Assembly (NCBI GenBank): GCA_947460255.1 | Contig: CANHIS010000011.1 | Coordinates: 1 to 64,000 of the forward strand | Source of the DNA: Bacteroidota bacterium | Lineage (GTDB): Bacteria > Bacteroidota > Bacteroidia > M30B66 | Reading direction: 5' to 3' | Length of the DNA: 64,000 nucleotides | Part shown: piece after piece, positions 17,016 to 26,527 of the stretch | Position numbering within the stretch: the first letter of the stretch is position 1 | How the letters are laid out: each line of letters starts with the position of its first letter | Notes under the pieces: generated by a model | Seen by the model: the letters and a program-made list of their open reading frames with translations, nothing else | The model's database searches: none | What the model was told of the DNA's origin: nothing | Program-made: the position numbers and the translations under genes

Positions 17016-17678
17016 CTACTGATATTGATCTTTCATTGCATCAAAAACACGATTGCTCCAATAGGTATACATTTTTCCTGAAGGATGAAGATTATCTGTT
17101 GTCACCATTTCTGGATCTTCAGCGGCGGTGCGAGAATGAGCAGTAATGTCAACATAGGTAACTCCATTTGCGGCAGCTACCTCGCGACTAATTGAATTGA
17201 AGTGGTCTATTTCTGAAGCAATTTTATTGAGGTCTCGTCCTTCTGCAAATGGTGTCACGCCCCAGTCAGGTATAGAAACCACAACAACATGCTTTGGATT
17301 GTTTCCAGCAAAAGCCAATGCCTGATCAAGCAATTCGATAAATTCTTTTTTATAAACCTCCGAACTATTTCCTCGATATTGGTTGTTCACACCGATGAGT
17401 AACGAAACCAAATCGTAAGGCCCTTTAGGACTTTTCTCTGCAATTGCAGCCTGAAGCTCATCGGTAGTCCAACCAGTTTTGGCAATTATTTCGGGCGTAC
17501 CAAACAACTTCCCTGCAGCATTCATTTGCTGAACAAACTGTGAAGGCCAACGCTCATTTTCGTTTACAGCTTCACCAATTGTGTATGAATCTCCGAGTGC
17601 TAAAAAGGTGCGCTTGTTTTCCATTGGCTGATGCACTAGCAGTGTTAAAAGAAGTTGAATTGTTAGTAAAATCGGCAT
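17016..17678 (-). CDS. SGNH/GDSL-family hydrolase (esterase/lipase)
   Basis: 220 residues with an N-terminal hydrophobic signal-like segment. Block I is LALGDSYTIGE (nucleophile Ser), block III is LIGVNNQ (oxyanion Asn), and block V is DNLHPSG (catalytic Asp and His). It is probably exported to the periplasm and cleaves an ester such as an acetyl group or lipid; the substrate is unknown. Its ATG overlaps the rpoN stop by one base (TAATG), so it is cotranslated with the sigma factor. Confidence 0.87.
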   Translation of the reverse strand: MPILLTIQLLLTLLVHQPMENKRTFLALGDSYTIGEAVNENERWPSQFVQQMNAAGKLFGTPEIIAKTGWTTDELQAAIAEKSPKGPYDLVSLLIGVNNQYRGNSSEVYKKEFIELLDQALAFAGNNPKHVVVVSIPDWGVTPFAEGRDLNKIASEIDHFNSISREVAAANGVTYVDITAHSRTAAEDPEMVTTDNLHPSGKMYTYWSNRVFDAMKDQYQ

Positions 17679-19159
17679 TAGATCTCTTTTCTCAACCTTG
17701 CAACTGGAATATTCAATTGCTCACGGTATTTGGCAACGGTTCGGCGGGCTATGTTATATCCTTTGTCCTTTAAGATTTTCGCCAACTTGTCGTCGGTAAC
17801 CGGTTTGCGTTTGTCTTCGGCGGCAATTGCATCTTCTAGAATCTTTTTTACTTCCCTAGTGGAAACTTCTTCACCGGTATCGGTGGAAAGAGATTCAGAA
17901 AAGAAAGACTTTAACAACAGGGTTCCGAAAGATGTTTGAACGTATTTGCTGTTTGCTACACGTGAGATTGTGGAAATATCTAAACCAACCCGTTCTGCAA
18001 TGTCTTTTAAAATCATTGGACGCATTTTGGTTTCATCGCCCGATTGAAAATACTCAAGTTGATAATCTAAAATAGCTTGCATGGTGAGCATCAACGTGGT
18101 TTGTCGTTGGCGAATGGCATCAATAAACCAACGTGCAGAATCTATTTTCTGTTTCACAAACATCACCGCTTCTTTCTGCTCTTTATCATTTACTTTCTTC
18201 GATTTGCTGTAATGCTCGAGCATTTCTTGGTACGTGCGGCTGATTCGTAAATCAGGGGCATTTCGAGAGTTTAGCGAAAGTTCTAGAACTCCATCGTTGT
18301 TGTTCAGAATAAAATCGGGAATGATATGCTGGGTACTCTTAGGAGAATCGCTTAAAGAATTACCTGGCCGAGGATTCAATCTTAGAATCTCCTTTATGGC
18401 ATCGCGGAGTTCATTGTCGGTGAGCTCTAGCTTTTTAGCCACTTTATCATAGTGCTTTTTCGAAAACTCTTCCATACAATCCCGAAGAATCAATGCAGCG
18501 GTTTTAAGCTCTACAGTTTGGTATTCTTTGCGCTTTAGTTGAATAAGTAAGCACTCTTGCAGGTCTCTCGCTCCCACTCCTGGTGGATCTAACTGCTGAA
18601 TTTCTAGCAACAAATCCTCCAACTCTTTTTCATCGGCCATTATGTTCTGTGAGAAAGCCATATCATCCGAAATCGCAAACAATTCGCGACGTAAATAGCC
18701 GTCTTCATCGAGGTTTCCGACTAAATATTCAGCAATTTGATATTGTCTTGCATCAAGGTCACGTAACTGCAACTGATCGATGAGTTGTTCTTGAAAAGTG
18801 CTTCCTCCGGCAAAAGGGATTTCTTTTCTTTCATCATCGGGACCATAATTGTTTGCTTGGAGCTTGTATGCCGGCGTTTCGTCATCATCCAAATAGGCAT
18901 CCAAGTTAAAATCTTCGCGATTTTGATCTTCGTGTGCTTCGCCATCGCCATCGTCGGACGACGCAAATGGATCTTCCGAAATTGGCTCATCGGCGTCGTC
19001 GGCCGAATCTGAACCTTCTTCTAAGGCAGGGTTTACCTCCAGTTCTTCTTTAATTCGCTGCTCCAACGCGACGGTTGGAACCTGCAATAATTTCATCAGC
19101 TGGATTTGCTGAGGCGATAATTTTTGCAGGAGTTTCTGCTGTAGGCCTTGCTTTAACAT
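17678..19159 (-). CDS. rpoN: RNA polymerase sigma-54 factor
   Basis: 493 residues. Region I is the Gln/Leu-rich N-terminus (LQQKLLQKLSPQQIQLMKLLQ) that contacts activators. An acidic linker (about 45-110) is followed by the core-binding region, an HTH (IAERVGLDISTISRVANSKY), and the RpoN box ARRTVAKYRE near residue 470, which reads the -24 element. It directs transcription that depends on AAA+ activators; none is encoded in this window. It is followed by the GDSL gene with one base of overlap. Confidence 0.96.
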   Translation of the reverse strand: MLKQGLQQKLLQKLSPQQIQLMKLLQVPTVALEQRIKEELEVNPALEEGSDSADDADEPISEDPFASSDDGDGEAHEDQNREDFNLDAYLDDDETPAYKLQANNYGPDDERKEIPFAGGSTFQEQLIDQLQLRDLDARQYQIAEYLVGNLDEDGYLRRELFAISDDMAFSQNIMADEKELEDLLLEIQQLDPPGVGARDLQECLLIQLKRKEYQTVELKTAALILRDCMEEFSKKHYDKVAKKLELTDNELRDAIKEILRLNPRPGNSLSDSPKSTQHIIPDFILNNNDGVLELSLNSRNAPDLRISRTYQEMLEHYSKSKKVNDKEQKEAVMFVKQKIDSARWFIDAIRQRQTTLMLTMQAILDYQLEYFQSGDETKMRPMILKDIAERVGLDISTISRVANSKYVQTSFGTLLLKSFFSESLSTDTGEEVSTREVKKILEDAIAAEDKRKPVTDDKLAKILKDKGYNIARRTVAKYREQLNIPVARLRKEI

Positions 19160-19312
19160 AACGATGCAATTTTACCAAAAATCAATCAAAAGCCTTGCAT
19201 CCTTTAACAATTAAAGGAAATGAAGGAACAGTTCGAGAATTGTTGCGTATTATTACAACTCTACTCAATAAAAAAACTTCATTTATGTAGGGGTGTTTCC
19301 TTTTACAACTGT

Positions 19313-19924
19313 TTGAAGAACAAAGCCATCGTGAAAACCATCATCTCAATAAGTCTGCTTCTTTTATTAATGCACCTCAATGCAGATGCAAATGTTCGGC
19401 GACTCGAATATTCAGTTTTTGTTTCTGGCAACAACGTCGGCACGCTTCAAGCTGTTTGCACGCAGACTTCCGACAGTGTTCGGATTATTTCTTTGCAAAC
19501 CCGTTTAAGCTTCCCCTTTAGAAAGGTTTTTTCCAATATTCAAGTCCGCTATCACCACAATACATTGGTTTATGCGAGTTCCGAAAAACACTTAAATGAA
19601 GAATTGAAAGAGTGGATTACCGTTTCAAAACAACAAGAACGCTATAGAATCGAGAGCCACGACTCAGAACCAAAGTACTTTAACTCTGCAATTTCTTTTA
19701 GTGTTGGCTTGTTGTATCATTATGAACCTCAAAACAAATCCAGCATTTTTTCGGAACGTTTAGGAGCCTATGTGCCTATTAAACCAACTGGGGCAAGTGT
19801 TTATGAAATGCGGCAGCCTGACGGCAAAACCAATACATTCATTTACCGCGACGGAATTTGCACAGAAATGCAAACCGAAATGATGGCATCTCGGGTAAAA
19901 TTCAAGCTCAACGAAAAGAAATAG
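19313..19924 (+). CDS. Secreted protein of unknown function
   Basis: 203 residues from a TTG start at 19313; a GTG at 19331 is equally possible. The stretch IISISLLLLLMHLNADA makes a clean signal peptide only if translation begins at one of these; the upstream ATG at 19220 would put about 30 polar and Cys-containing residues before it. The mature part is rich in beta strands (RRLEYSVFVSGNNVGTLQ, SVRIISLQTRLSF) and resembles Bacteroidetes DUF6134-type periplasmic proteins, a match I hold loosely. It is monocistronic and ends 1 base from asnS, which is convergent. Confidence 0.7.
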   Translation: MKNKAIVKTIISISLLLLLMHLNADANVRRLEYSVFVSGNNVGTLQAVCTQTSDSVRIISLQTRLSFPFRKVFSNIQVRYHHNTLVYASSEKHLNEELKEWITVSKQQERYRIESHDSEPKYFNSAISFSVGLLYHYEPQNKSSIFSERLGAYVPIKPTGASVYEMRQPDGKTNTFIYRDGICTEMQTEMMASRVKFKLNEKK

Positions 19925-19925
19925 T

Positions 19926-21362
19926 TTAGAATTCGAGGTTTTTCGGTGTTCTTGGAAATGGAATGACGTCGCGGATATTGCCCATTCCTGTAACGAAAAG
20001 CACCAACCGTTCGAAGCCTAAACCGAAGCCACTGTGTGGAACTGTTCCAAATTTTCGGGTTTCCAAATACCACCACAAACTTTCTGCATGAATGCCCATT
20101 TCTTGAATGCGGGTATTCAGCTTCTCGTAATTTTCTTCCCTTTGTGAACCTCCAATGATTTCGCCAATTCCAGGGAAAAGCACATCCATTGCACGAACGG
20201 TTTGCCCATCGTCATCCTGCTTCATATAAAAAGCCTTGATTCCTTTCGGGTAATTTGTGAGTATAACCGGTTTTTTGAAATGCTTCTCAACCAAATAACG
20301 TTCATGCTCGCTTTGAAGATCGATTCCCCATTTGACTGGAAACTCGAACTTTTTCCCCGATTTTTCGAGGATGGAAATTGCTTCAGTATAGGTGATGCGC
20401 TCAAATGGGTTTTCGGTAACGAACTTCAATTTCTCGAGCAATGGAAGTGGATTCCGATTTTCCTTAGGAAGCAGATTCTCTTCATCCAATAGGCGCTTTT
20501 CAAGAAATGCCAAATCGTCTGCGTGATGCTCCATCGCATAGCGGATTAAATACTTCAAGAAGTCTTCTGCCAAATCCATGTTGTCATCCAACTCAAAGAA
20601 GGCCATTTCTGGTTCAATCATCCAAAACTCAGCTAAGTGACGCGCTGTGTTTGAGTTTTCGGCACGAAAGGTTGGGCCAAAAGTGTACACTCTCGATAGA
20701 GCCATGGCGGCCAATTCTCCTTCGAGTTGCCCCGAAACAGTAAGATTCGACTCCTTGCCGAAAAAATCCTGCGTGTAATCTACACTTCCATCTTCATTAC
20801 GTGGAGGATTTGCAGGATCTAAAGTGCTTACACGAAACATTTCTCCCGCGCCTTCGGCATCTGAACCAGTAATGATTGGCGCATGGATATAATAAAAATG
20901 ATGGTCGTTGAAGTACTTGTGAATAGCAAAAGCCAAAGAGTGGCGTATGCGTAATATGGCGCCAAAGGTATTTGTACGAGGGCGCAAATGAGCAATTTCT
21001 CTGAGGAATTCTAACGTATGTTTTTTCTTTTGAAGTGGATACGTATCAGCATCGGCCTCACCGAGTAATACGATGCTTTCAGCCACCATTTCTACGGTTT
21101 GTCCCACTCCTTGCGAAGCAACCAGCTTTCCTGTTGCACGAATTGATGCCCCAGTTTGGATCTTCTTCATCAGTTCTTCATCGAACTTTGCTAGTTCTGC
21201 AACAATTTGCAGATTGTTGATTGTAGAACCATCACTCAATGCGATGAAGGCAATTTCTTTGTTGCCTCGCTTGGTTCTCACCCAACCAGAAACTTCAATG
21301 TCTTGGTTTGTTGGAGCTGTTAAAAGCCAATCTGCAATACGTTTACGATGAAGAGCACCCAT
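19926..21362 (-). CDS. asnS: Asparaginyl-tRNA synthetase
   Basis: 478 residues. An N-terminal OB-fold anticodon-binding domain (about 15-110, [17 protein letters not shown]) is followed by the class II catalytic core. Motif 2 is in [22 protein letters not shown]-type sequence, and motif 3 is GFGLGFERL near the C-terminus. The AsnRS-specific length and the C-terminal [14 protein letters not shown] support AsnRS over AspRS. A CAAAAATA sequence at 21396-21403 reads as a -7 box (TATTTTTG) on the minus strand. Confidence 0.95.
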   Translation of the reverse strand: MGALHRKRIADWLLTAPTNQDIEVSGWVRTKRGNKEIAFIALSDGSTINNLQIVAELAKFDEELMKKIQTGASIRATGKLVASQGVGQTVEMVAESIVLLGEADADTYPLQKKKHTLEFLREIAHLRPRTNTFGAILRIRHSLAFAIHKYFNDHHFYYIHAPIITGSDAEGAGEMFRVSTLDPANPPRNEDGSVDYTQDFFGKESNLTVSGQLEGELAAMALSRVYTFGPTFRAENSNTARHLAEFWMIEPEMAFFELDDNMDLAEDFLKYLIRYAMEHHADDLAFLEKRLLDEENLLPKENRNPLPLLEKLKFVTENPFERITYTEAISILEKSGKKFEFPVKWGIDLQSEHERYLVEKHFKKPVILTNYPKGIKAFYMKQDDDGQTVRAMDVLFPGIGEIIGGSQREENYEKLNTRIQEMGIHAESLWWYLETRKFGTVPHSGFGLGFERLVLFVTGMGNIRDVIPFPRTPKNLEF

Positions 21363-21435
21363 AATGAATTCAATAAATGTTGGTTAATGCGGGTGCAAAA
21401 ATAGTGTATCCGTTCGAAACGGACGATTGTAAAAA

Positions 21436-21960
21436 TCAGGACTTTTTTAGAAGCTTTAGGTGCCCCACATGGTGATTCCCGTGCCAAGCATACAAGGCAA
21501 CCAAATAAGAAATATCACGCTGATATTGATATTGAGGATGCACATAGGTTCTTCGCAAGTCTTCATCATGCAAACTCTTCAACACATTGCTGAGTTTGAA
21601 ATGTGTAGCTCTAATGAGGTCAATAGCACTGTCCAATGGCAACGAGTAATCTGATAATTCTGCCCATCGCTCCTCCAAATAAGGCTTAATCGTTGGGTTA
21701 TCCTCCGTGAGTGTGAGCTTTAATCGAATCAGACAATTGAGATGCGAATCGGCAATATGATGAACAACTTGATTACCAGTCCATCCGCCTTGACGGTATG
21801 GTTGTGCCAATTCATCTTCGCTCAATTGCTCCAATACCTTTAACAAATGGTGCGGAAGCGCTTCGATTTGCTCAATGTTCTTTCTAGTTTCCGAAGTTTC
21901 GTAAGACTCCAAGTTAGAAAACCGACCAATTGGAAAGCGAAGATGTTCGTCGTTTGTCAT
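21436..21960 (-). CDS. DinB-fold metal-dependent hydrolase / thiol transferase, YfiT type
   Basis: 174 residues. LRFPIGRF near the N-terminus, WTGNQVVHHIADSH in the middle and WHGNHHVGHL near the C-terminus give the three-histidine metal site of the YfiT branch of the DinB four-helix fold. In Firmicutes, members act as bacillithiol transferases or metal-dependent hydrolases; the Bacteroidota substrate is not established. Its start overlaps the upstream lipoprotein gene by 4 bases, so the two are coupled. Confidence 0.85.
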   Translation of the reverse strand: MTNDEHLRFPIGRFSNLESYETSETRKNIEQIEALPHHLLKVLEQLSEDELAQPYRQGGWTGNQVVHHIADSHLNCLIRLKLTLTEDNPTIKPYLEERWAELSDYSLPLDSAIDLIRATHFKLSNVLKSLHDEDLRRTYVHPQYQYQRDISYLVALYAWHGNHHVGHLKLLKKS

Positions 21961-22469
21961 TTTTTAGGCTCTGTGAAATTAATGCGATTTTCTTTGGCGA
22001 ATTCGTTTTGCGCTAGCCTGTATTTTTCGGTGGCTTGTGCTGTTTTTTTGTCGATTTCTTTGTACAAAATCTCAACCCTTGCTTCGTCGGTTTTAGAGTA
22101 CAAACTATCTGATTTTGAAAGCAAAGAAAGAGCTTCCTTGTACTCGTTTTCGGTAAGTTGTTGATAAGCACTAATGAATTCTAGTGTTGCTTCTTTGAAA
22201 TTTTTGTTGTCGTTGAAATCTCCAAATCCCTCTGTTTTAGCTTTAGAAAGGTTGATTTGTCCGCGTAAGCGACCATAAATCGTTTCCATATCTTGTTTCA
22301 CATAAGTATCGAGTACCTCTTGCAGTTTTTCGGCGGCTTCAACCACTTTAATTTGCTGAGTTACTAAGCTGTCGTTGTAGGCAATTGGCGTTAACTTGGA
22401 TGAATTGCCGCATGACACTAAAATAAGTGCCGTTGAAAGGATGGTGTAGTATTGGAGTTTCAAAAACAT
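21957..22469 (-). CDS. Hypothetical lipoprotein
   Basis: 170 residues. A signal peptide ends in the lipobox LVSCG (Cys20), so it should be lipid-anchored in the cell envelope. The rest is predicted almost entirely helical (EAAEKLQEVLDTY, YQQLTENEYKEALSLLSKS), compatible with a helical bundle or coiled coil. I do not recognise a specific family. It precedes the YfiT-like gene with a 4-base overlap. Confidence 0.78.
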   Translation of the reverse strand: MFLKLQYYTILSTALILVSCGNSSKLTPIAYNDSLVTQQIKVVEAAEKLQEVLDTYVKQDMETIYGRLRGQINLSKAKTEGFGDFNDNKNFKEATLEFISAYQQLTENEYKEALSLLSKSDSLYSKTDEARVEILYKEIDKKTAQATEKYRLAQNEFAKENRINFTEPKK

Positions 22470-22509
22470 GGCACTAAAGTAAAAACACTTTTAGCAACTA
22501 TAGATTTCT

Positions 22510-23928
22510 TCAAGGAGATATTTTCATCAACTTCAGAGTAAACTTTGCGCCATTCTTTTGCTGAAGTGTGATGTAGTAAATACCAACTGACAAATGGTCA
22601 ACTTGGAACATATTGGCCTCAAGCGCTTCTTGACTTGCGGCATAAACCAACCGGCCTTCAAGATTAAAAACATGCAAAGAAACAGGTGTATCTGGACTCA
22701 AAACTGAAAACCTATTGGTTGTCGGATTTGGCTGAATTGAGAAACTTTGCTTCACGTTATTTACTCCTGTTGTAAAACAAGACGAATCTTCTGTTATCAG
22801 CGGAGCAAAGAACGTAGCTGCATTTTTAGCTCGTTGATAAATAGAAAGCAGCGAATGCCCTGGAGGATCTGCCAGGCAATTGGGTCCGCCATTTTGAACA
22901 ATATCGGCTGTAAATTGGATTGGATAATTGTTGTTCTCGATCAAAGTCTGGATTCCACAACTACCATAAGCGCGTGGCGTATTCCAGATTTGCTGACAGC
23001 CGAGAAAACCCAGCGGAGCTAAACATCCAAAGCTGAATTCTCCCAGCAAACGCGTGTAATTGCAGGCTACAACTACATCGTTGGTTTGATGAAAAAGGTA
23101 CAATGCGGGCAATGTACCATTAGAAAGTTCGAGCAGATTTTCCATCATGCCACCATAATAATTTGCAATGCCTTTTACTCGACTGTTAAAGCCATTGAGC
23201 GCAATTTCGCCATCAATACTTCCTAAATCGGGACGGCTGAGGCTTATATTCGATCCTTGAGGATTAAAATAGTTGTGACAATAATCTAGCGTAGTTGCTG
23301 GGCCCGGTGCCAGGGAAAGGCTTCCGGCTAAATTCGGCTTTTCGGAATCGACGTCGAGCATCGCGGCTGCAAGAGCATTAAAACCTCCTGCACTAACTCC
23401 TGCAAGGAAAACATTTGATATACATACTGAATCCTCTGCAGCACGGCCTTTTAAAAAACGAACGGCTCCCTTCACATCTTGCATTGCACGGTAAAGTGCC
23501 CGAACCATTTCGGCCGAATCGGCTGGATAAACACAATTGCTTTCAACTGTAACCAACGGACAGGTTAGGGTATTGCTTCCATTTCCGATTGAAGGATGAA
23601 AACCCAATCGATAACTTACCGATGCCACCACATAACCAAACTTAGCATACCATTTCGCTAAAAGCTGAATCTCTTGTTCGTTGCGGCTTCCAGCGACCCA
23701 TGCGCCTCCATGAACCAACACCAAAAGCGGTCTATTGAGATTGTTGTCGCCAATTGGTTTGTACAAATCAAGAAACATTTGCTCCTCGTTACCGGCATAA
23801 TTTGTAGCTGTTCCGTAGAGTACATCGTTTTCTCTCCGAAATTGATAAATGGTATCGGAAAATGTTACTTGTGAATATAGGGTGTGTATCGAAACAAGCC
23901 AACAAAGCACCAATAGAAATCGTTTCAT
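22510..23928 (-). CDS. Secreted alpha/beta-hydrolase esterase with T9SS sorting domain
   Basis: 472 residues with a signal peptide. The oxyanion motif HGGAW and the nucleophile elbow AGVSAGG (Ser near residue 178) mark a hormone-sensitive-lipase/carboxylesterase type fold; a later LFHQTNDVVV segment is the likely Asp region. Residues about 385-472 (SIQPNPTTNRFSV ... GIYYITLQ ... KLMKI) are a T9SS type A sorting domain, so the enzyme should be exported by the Por machinery and attached to or released from the surface. Many cysteines suggest disulfides. The substrate is unknown. Confidence 0.88.
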   Translation of the reverse strand: MKRFLLVLCWLVSIHTLYSQVTFSDTIYQFRRENDVLYGTATNYAGNEEQMFLDLYKPIGDNNLNRPLLVLVHGGAWVAGSRNEQEIQLLAKWYAKFGYVVASVSYRLGFHPSIGNGSNTLTCPLVTVESNCVYPADSAEMVRALYRAMQDVKGAVRFLKGRAAEDSVCISNVFLAGVSAGGFNALAAAMLDVDSEKPNLAGSLSLAPGPATTLDYCHNYFNPQGSNISLSRPDLGSIDGEIALNGFNSRVKGIANYYGGMMENLLELSNGTLPALYLFHQTNDVVVACNYTRLLGEFSFGCLAPLGFLGCQQIWNTPRAYGSCGIQTLIENNNYPIQFTADIVQNGGPNCLADPPGHSLLSIYQRAKNAATFFAPLITEDSSCFTTGVNNVKQSFSIQPNPTTNRFSVLSPDTPVSLHVFNLEGRLVYAASQEALEANMFQVDHLSVGIYYITLQQKNGAKFTLKLMKISP

Positions 23929-23999
23929 CTGAGCAAGTTAGCCAAAACTCTGTTAAAGAATTTAAAACTTGTCGTGAACGGTTCTAAGCTCTATTGTAA

Positions 24000-24509
24000 T
24001 TAATTACTTCGCTTGTAAATCGGCACTGTTGAACAAGCTTCACCATACATGATACTTTTCGCAATTGGTTGAAGCTTACGCGTGAGCATCAAAAATGCAG
24101 CACGTGGCACCGGAAGATTTCCGCAGCCTTTGATAATTAATCTTTGGTCTTCGAATTCTTCGACTTTAAGTGTATCGATCACTTCTTTATAAAGTTCAGT
24201 TTCAAGAGCTTCTAAGTCTCCGAAAACCACACGTTTAGCGAATGACTCTAAGGATGCAGCAACAAGCATATAAGCCCAAACTGGAATGATTGCATCTTCC
24301 GAACAATGCACTGCCACGAAGTTGTCTTGGTATTGTGACCAGTTGTTGGTCTTGATCCACTCACGAAAATCCTTTTCTTTCAAGATCATTCCCATAAAAA
24401 GCTGGTCTTTGATATCGATAAGCTTTCTTGGACCTTTCACGTAGTAGTCTTCTAGATCAATATTGATTAATCCACTATTGGCTACTTTGTTAATGATTTC
24501 GTTCTCCAT
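24000..24509 (-). CDS. DUF2480 family protein
   Basis: 169 residues. The N-terminus VANSGLINIDLEDYY and the C-terminus SIMYGEACSTVPIYKR match the DUF2480 family of Bacteroidota, which often lies in or beside suf operons. No catalytic motif is evident; the conserved Cys in GEACSTVP and in KGCGNLP could bind metal or a cluster. It is last in the sufC-D-S-E-sufT-like run, 35 bases after its neighbour, so a role in Fe-S biogenesis is inferred. Confidence 0.85.
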   Translation of the reverse strand: MENEIINKVANSGLINIDLEDYYVKGPRKLIDIKDQLFMGMILKEKDFREWIKTNNWSQYQDNFVAVHCSEDAIIPVWAYMLVAASLESFAKRVVFGDLEALETELYKEVIDTLKVEEFEDQRLIIKGCGNLPVPRAAFLMLTRKLQPIAKSIMYGEACSTVPIYKRSN

Positions 24510-24544
24510 TTTGAGTAAGTGAATAGAATTTACTTTCGTGAATT

Positions 24545-24862
24545 TTACAAAAAGCCCAATTCTAATTTGGCTTCTTCACTCATCATGCTTTGGTCCCAAG
24601 GTGGATCGAAAGTAATCTCTACTTTAGCGGATGTTACTCCTTCAACGCCTGCAATTTTCGATTCAACATCTGGCGGTAAGGTTTCTGCCACCGGACAAGA
24701 AGGGCTTGTTAACGTCATCATTACATGCACGTTGCGCTCTTCGTTAATGTTGATTTCATAGATTAATCCAAGTTCATGGATGTTTACAGGAATTTCGGGA
24801 TCGTAACAGGTTTGAATTACCTCAATCACATCTTTTTCAAGCTGTTCAATGGTCTTCTCCAT
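24545..24862 (-). CDS. sufT: MIP18/DUF59 Fe-S assembly protein (SufT-like)
   Basis: 105 residues. IQTCYDPEIPVNIHELGLIY and TSPSCPVAETLP with its conserved Cys, then FDPPW, are the signature of the DUF59/PaaD/MIP18 family. Members act in late Fe-S cluster maturation. It sits 2 bases after sufE in the suf block. The symbol sufT is used for this position in many genomes, but the short single-domain form is also just called DUF59. Confidence 0.85.
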   Translation of the reverse strand: MEKTIEQLEKDVIEVIQTCYDPEIPVNIHELGLIYEININEERNVHVMMTLTSPSCPVAETLPPDVESKIAGVEGVTSAKVEITFDPPWDQSMMSEEAKLELGFL

Positions 24863-24864
24863 GG

Positions 24865-25281
24865 TTAGTTTTTCACATATTTTGCAGCCTCAAGCTTAAC
24901 ACGCTTGATCATCGATTCAAGACCGACTGCTCGTTGCATCGATAAATTGTCTTTTATTCCAGCCTTTTCGAAAACATCTAAACTTGCTTGCACAATGTCT
25001 TCCGGCTTTTCTCCTTCTACCAATCGAATGAGTAAAGTGAGAAGCCCACGTGGAATTTGAGCTTCCGAATGTCCATAAAAATGCAGCCCGTCTCCTATTA
25101 GGTCAGAAGATAAATACACGCGATTCTGGCATCCATGAATGATATTTTGTTCCACTTTCCGCTCCTCTGGCATCGGTGGAAGCGATTCGCCTGTGTCGAT
25201 TACAATTTGGAAGCGATCTTGCCAATTGTCGAGCATTTCGAACTCTTCAATAATTTCGGCTTCTTTGGCTGCTATGCTCAT
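24865..25281 (-). CDS. sufE: Cysteine desulfuration protein SufE
   Basis: 138 residues. HGCQNRVYL carries the acceptor Cys51, which takes the persulfide sulfur from SufS and passes it to SufB. The DNWQDRFQ N-terminal region and the C-terminal SMQRAVGLESMIKRV helix fit the family. It overlaps sufS by 4 bases. Confidence 0.93.
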   Translation of the reverse strand: MSIAAKEAEIIEEFEMLDNWQDRFQIVIDTGESLPPMPEERKVEQNIIHGCQNRVYLSSDLIGDGLHFYGHSEAQIPRGLLTLLIRLVEGEKPEDIVQASLDVFEKAGIKDNLSMQRAVGLESMIKRVKLEAAKYVKN

Positions 25282-26504
25282 GCTAACATGCGTTTTGCCA
25301 CCGCAAGCGCGTCCATCATTTTATCGATTTCTGCATGGGTGTTGTAAAAAGAAAAGGATGCTCTGATAGTTCCAGGAATATCAAAAAATTGCATGATTGG
25401 TTCTGCGCAATGATGCCCTGTTCGAACAGCAACACCATGTTTATCGAGAATAAATCCAACATCATATGGATGTGCACCATTAAGCAAGAAAGACACAACC
25501 GAAACTTTGTTTTGGGCTTCTCCGATAATCCGAAAATCTCCAGTTGATATAAGTCTTTCAGTTGCATATTTCAGCAAGTCTTGCTCATGAACGGCAACTT
25601 GTGCATGATCGAGGGAGTTCCAATAACGGATTCCTTCTGCCATGCTAATCGCTCCTTCAATATTTGGGGTGCCTGCTTCAAACTTTAATGGAGGATCGTT
25701 GTAAGTTGTTTTTGCAAAACTTACCGAACGAATCATGTCTCCACCACCTTGATAGGGAGGAATTTGCTCGAGGTTTGAAAGTTTTCCATATAACACGCCC
25801 ATCCCTGTAGGGCCAAGTAATTTGTGTGCAGAAAAAACGTAGAAGTCGCAGTCTAGCTTCTTCACATCCACTTTAAAATGTGGCACAGCTTGCGCGCCAT
25901 CGATCAAGGTCATGGCGCCAACTTTTTGTGCCATAGCAATGAGCTCTTCCACTGGATTTATAGTTCCAAGCGCATTTGAAACGTGGATTGCAGCAACCAT
26001 TCTGGTGCGAGGACCAATTAGCTTTTGGGCCTCTTCGAGGATTAATTCGCCTTTCTGATCCATTGGAATCACTTTCAACACTGCACCAGTTTCTTCACAG
26101 ATCATCTGCCAAGGAACAATATTGGCGTGATGCTCCATGGCTGTTACTACGATTTCATCTCCAGCCTTGAGATAATTTCTTCCCCAGGTTTGGGCGATAA
26201 GATTGATGCCTTCTGTAGTGCCTTTGGTGAAAACAATTTCCTCGGCACTACGAGCATTAAGAAACGTCTTTACTTCCTCACGTGCTTCTTCATAAGCAGA
26301 AGTTGCCCGCTGACTTAACGTATGAACACCACGATGAATATTGGCATTATAACCTGAATAATAGGCGGTTATAGCTTCAATTACCTGGCGTGGTTTCTGA
26401 GATGTTGCTCCATTGTCGAAATATACCAACGGGTGTCCATTCACTTCTTGGTGAAGAATAGGAAAATCCTCTCGGACTTTCAATACGTCAAATTTTTCGG
26501 ACAT
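25278..26504 (-). CDS. sufS: Cysteine desulfurase SufS
   Basis: 408 residues. A class V, PLP-dependent group II desulfurase: the PLP lysine is in FSAHKLLGPTG and the catalytic cysteine in RTGHHCAEP. It converts cysteine to alanine and hands a persulfide to SufE. Start ATG 26502-26504 (MSEKFDVLKV) matches the family; a Met four residues earlier (26516) is also possible. It lies 23 bases after sufD and overlaps sufE by 4 bases. Confidence 0.94.
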   Translation of the reverse strand: MSEKFDVLKVREDFPILHQEVNGHPLVYFDNGATSQKPRQVIEAITAYYSGYNANIHRGVHTLSQRATSAYEEAREEVKTFLNARSAEEIVFTKGTTEGINLIAQTWGRNYLKAGDEIVVTAMEHHANIVPWQMICEETGAVLKVIPMDQKGELILEEAQKLIGPRTRMVAAIHVSNALGTINPVEELIAMAQKVGAMTLIDGAQAVPHFKVDVKKLDCDFYVFSAHKLLGPTGMGVLYGKLSNLEQIPPYQGGGDMIRSVSFAKTTYNDPPLKFEAGTPNIEGAISMAEGIRYWNSLDHAQVAVHEQDLLKYATERLISTGDFRIIGEAQNKVSVVSFLLNGAHPYDVGFILDKHGVAVRTGHHCAEPIMQFFDIPGTIRASFSFYNTHAEIDKMMDALAVAKRMLA

Positions 26505-26527
26505 TGTAGTAAGCATACTTTCTAATC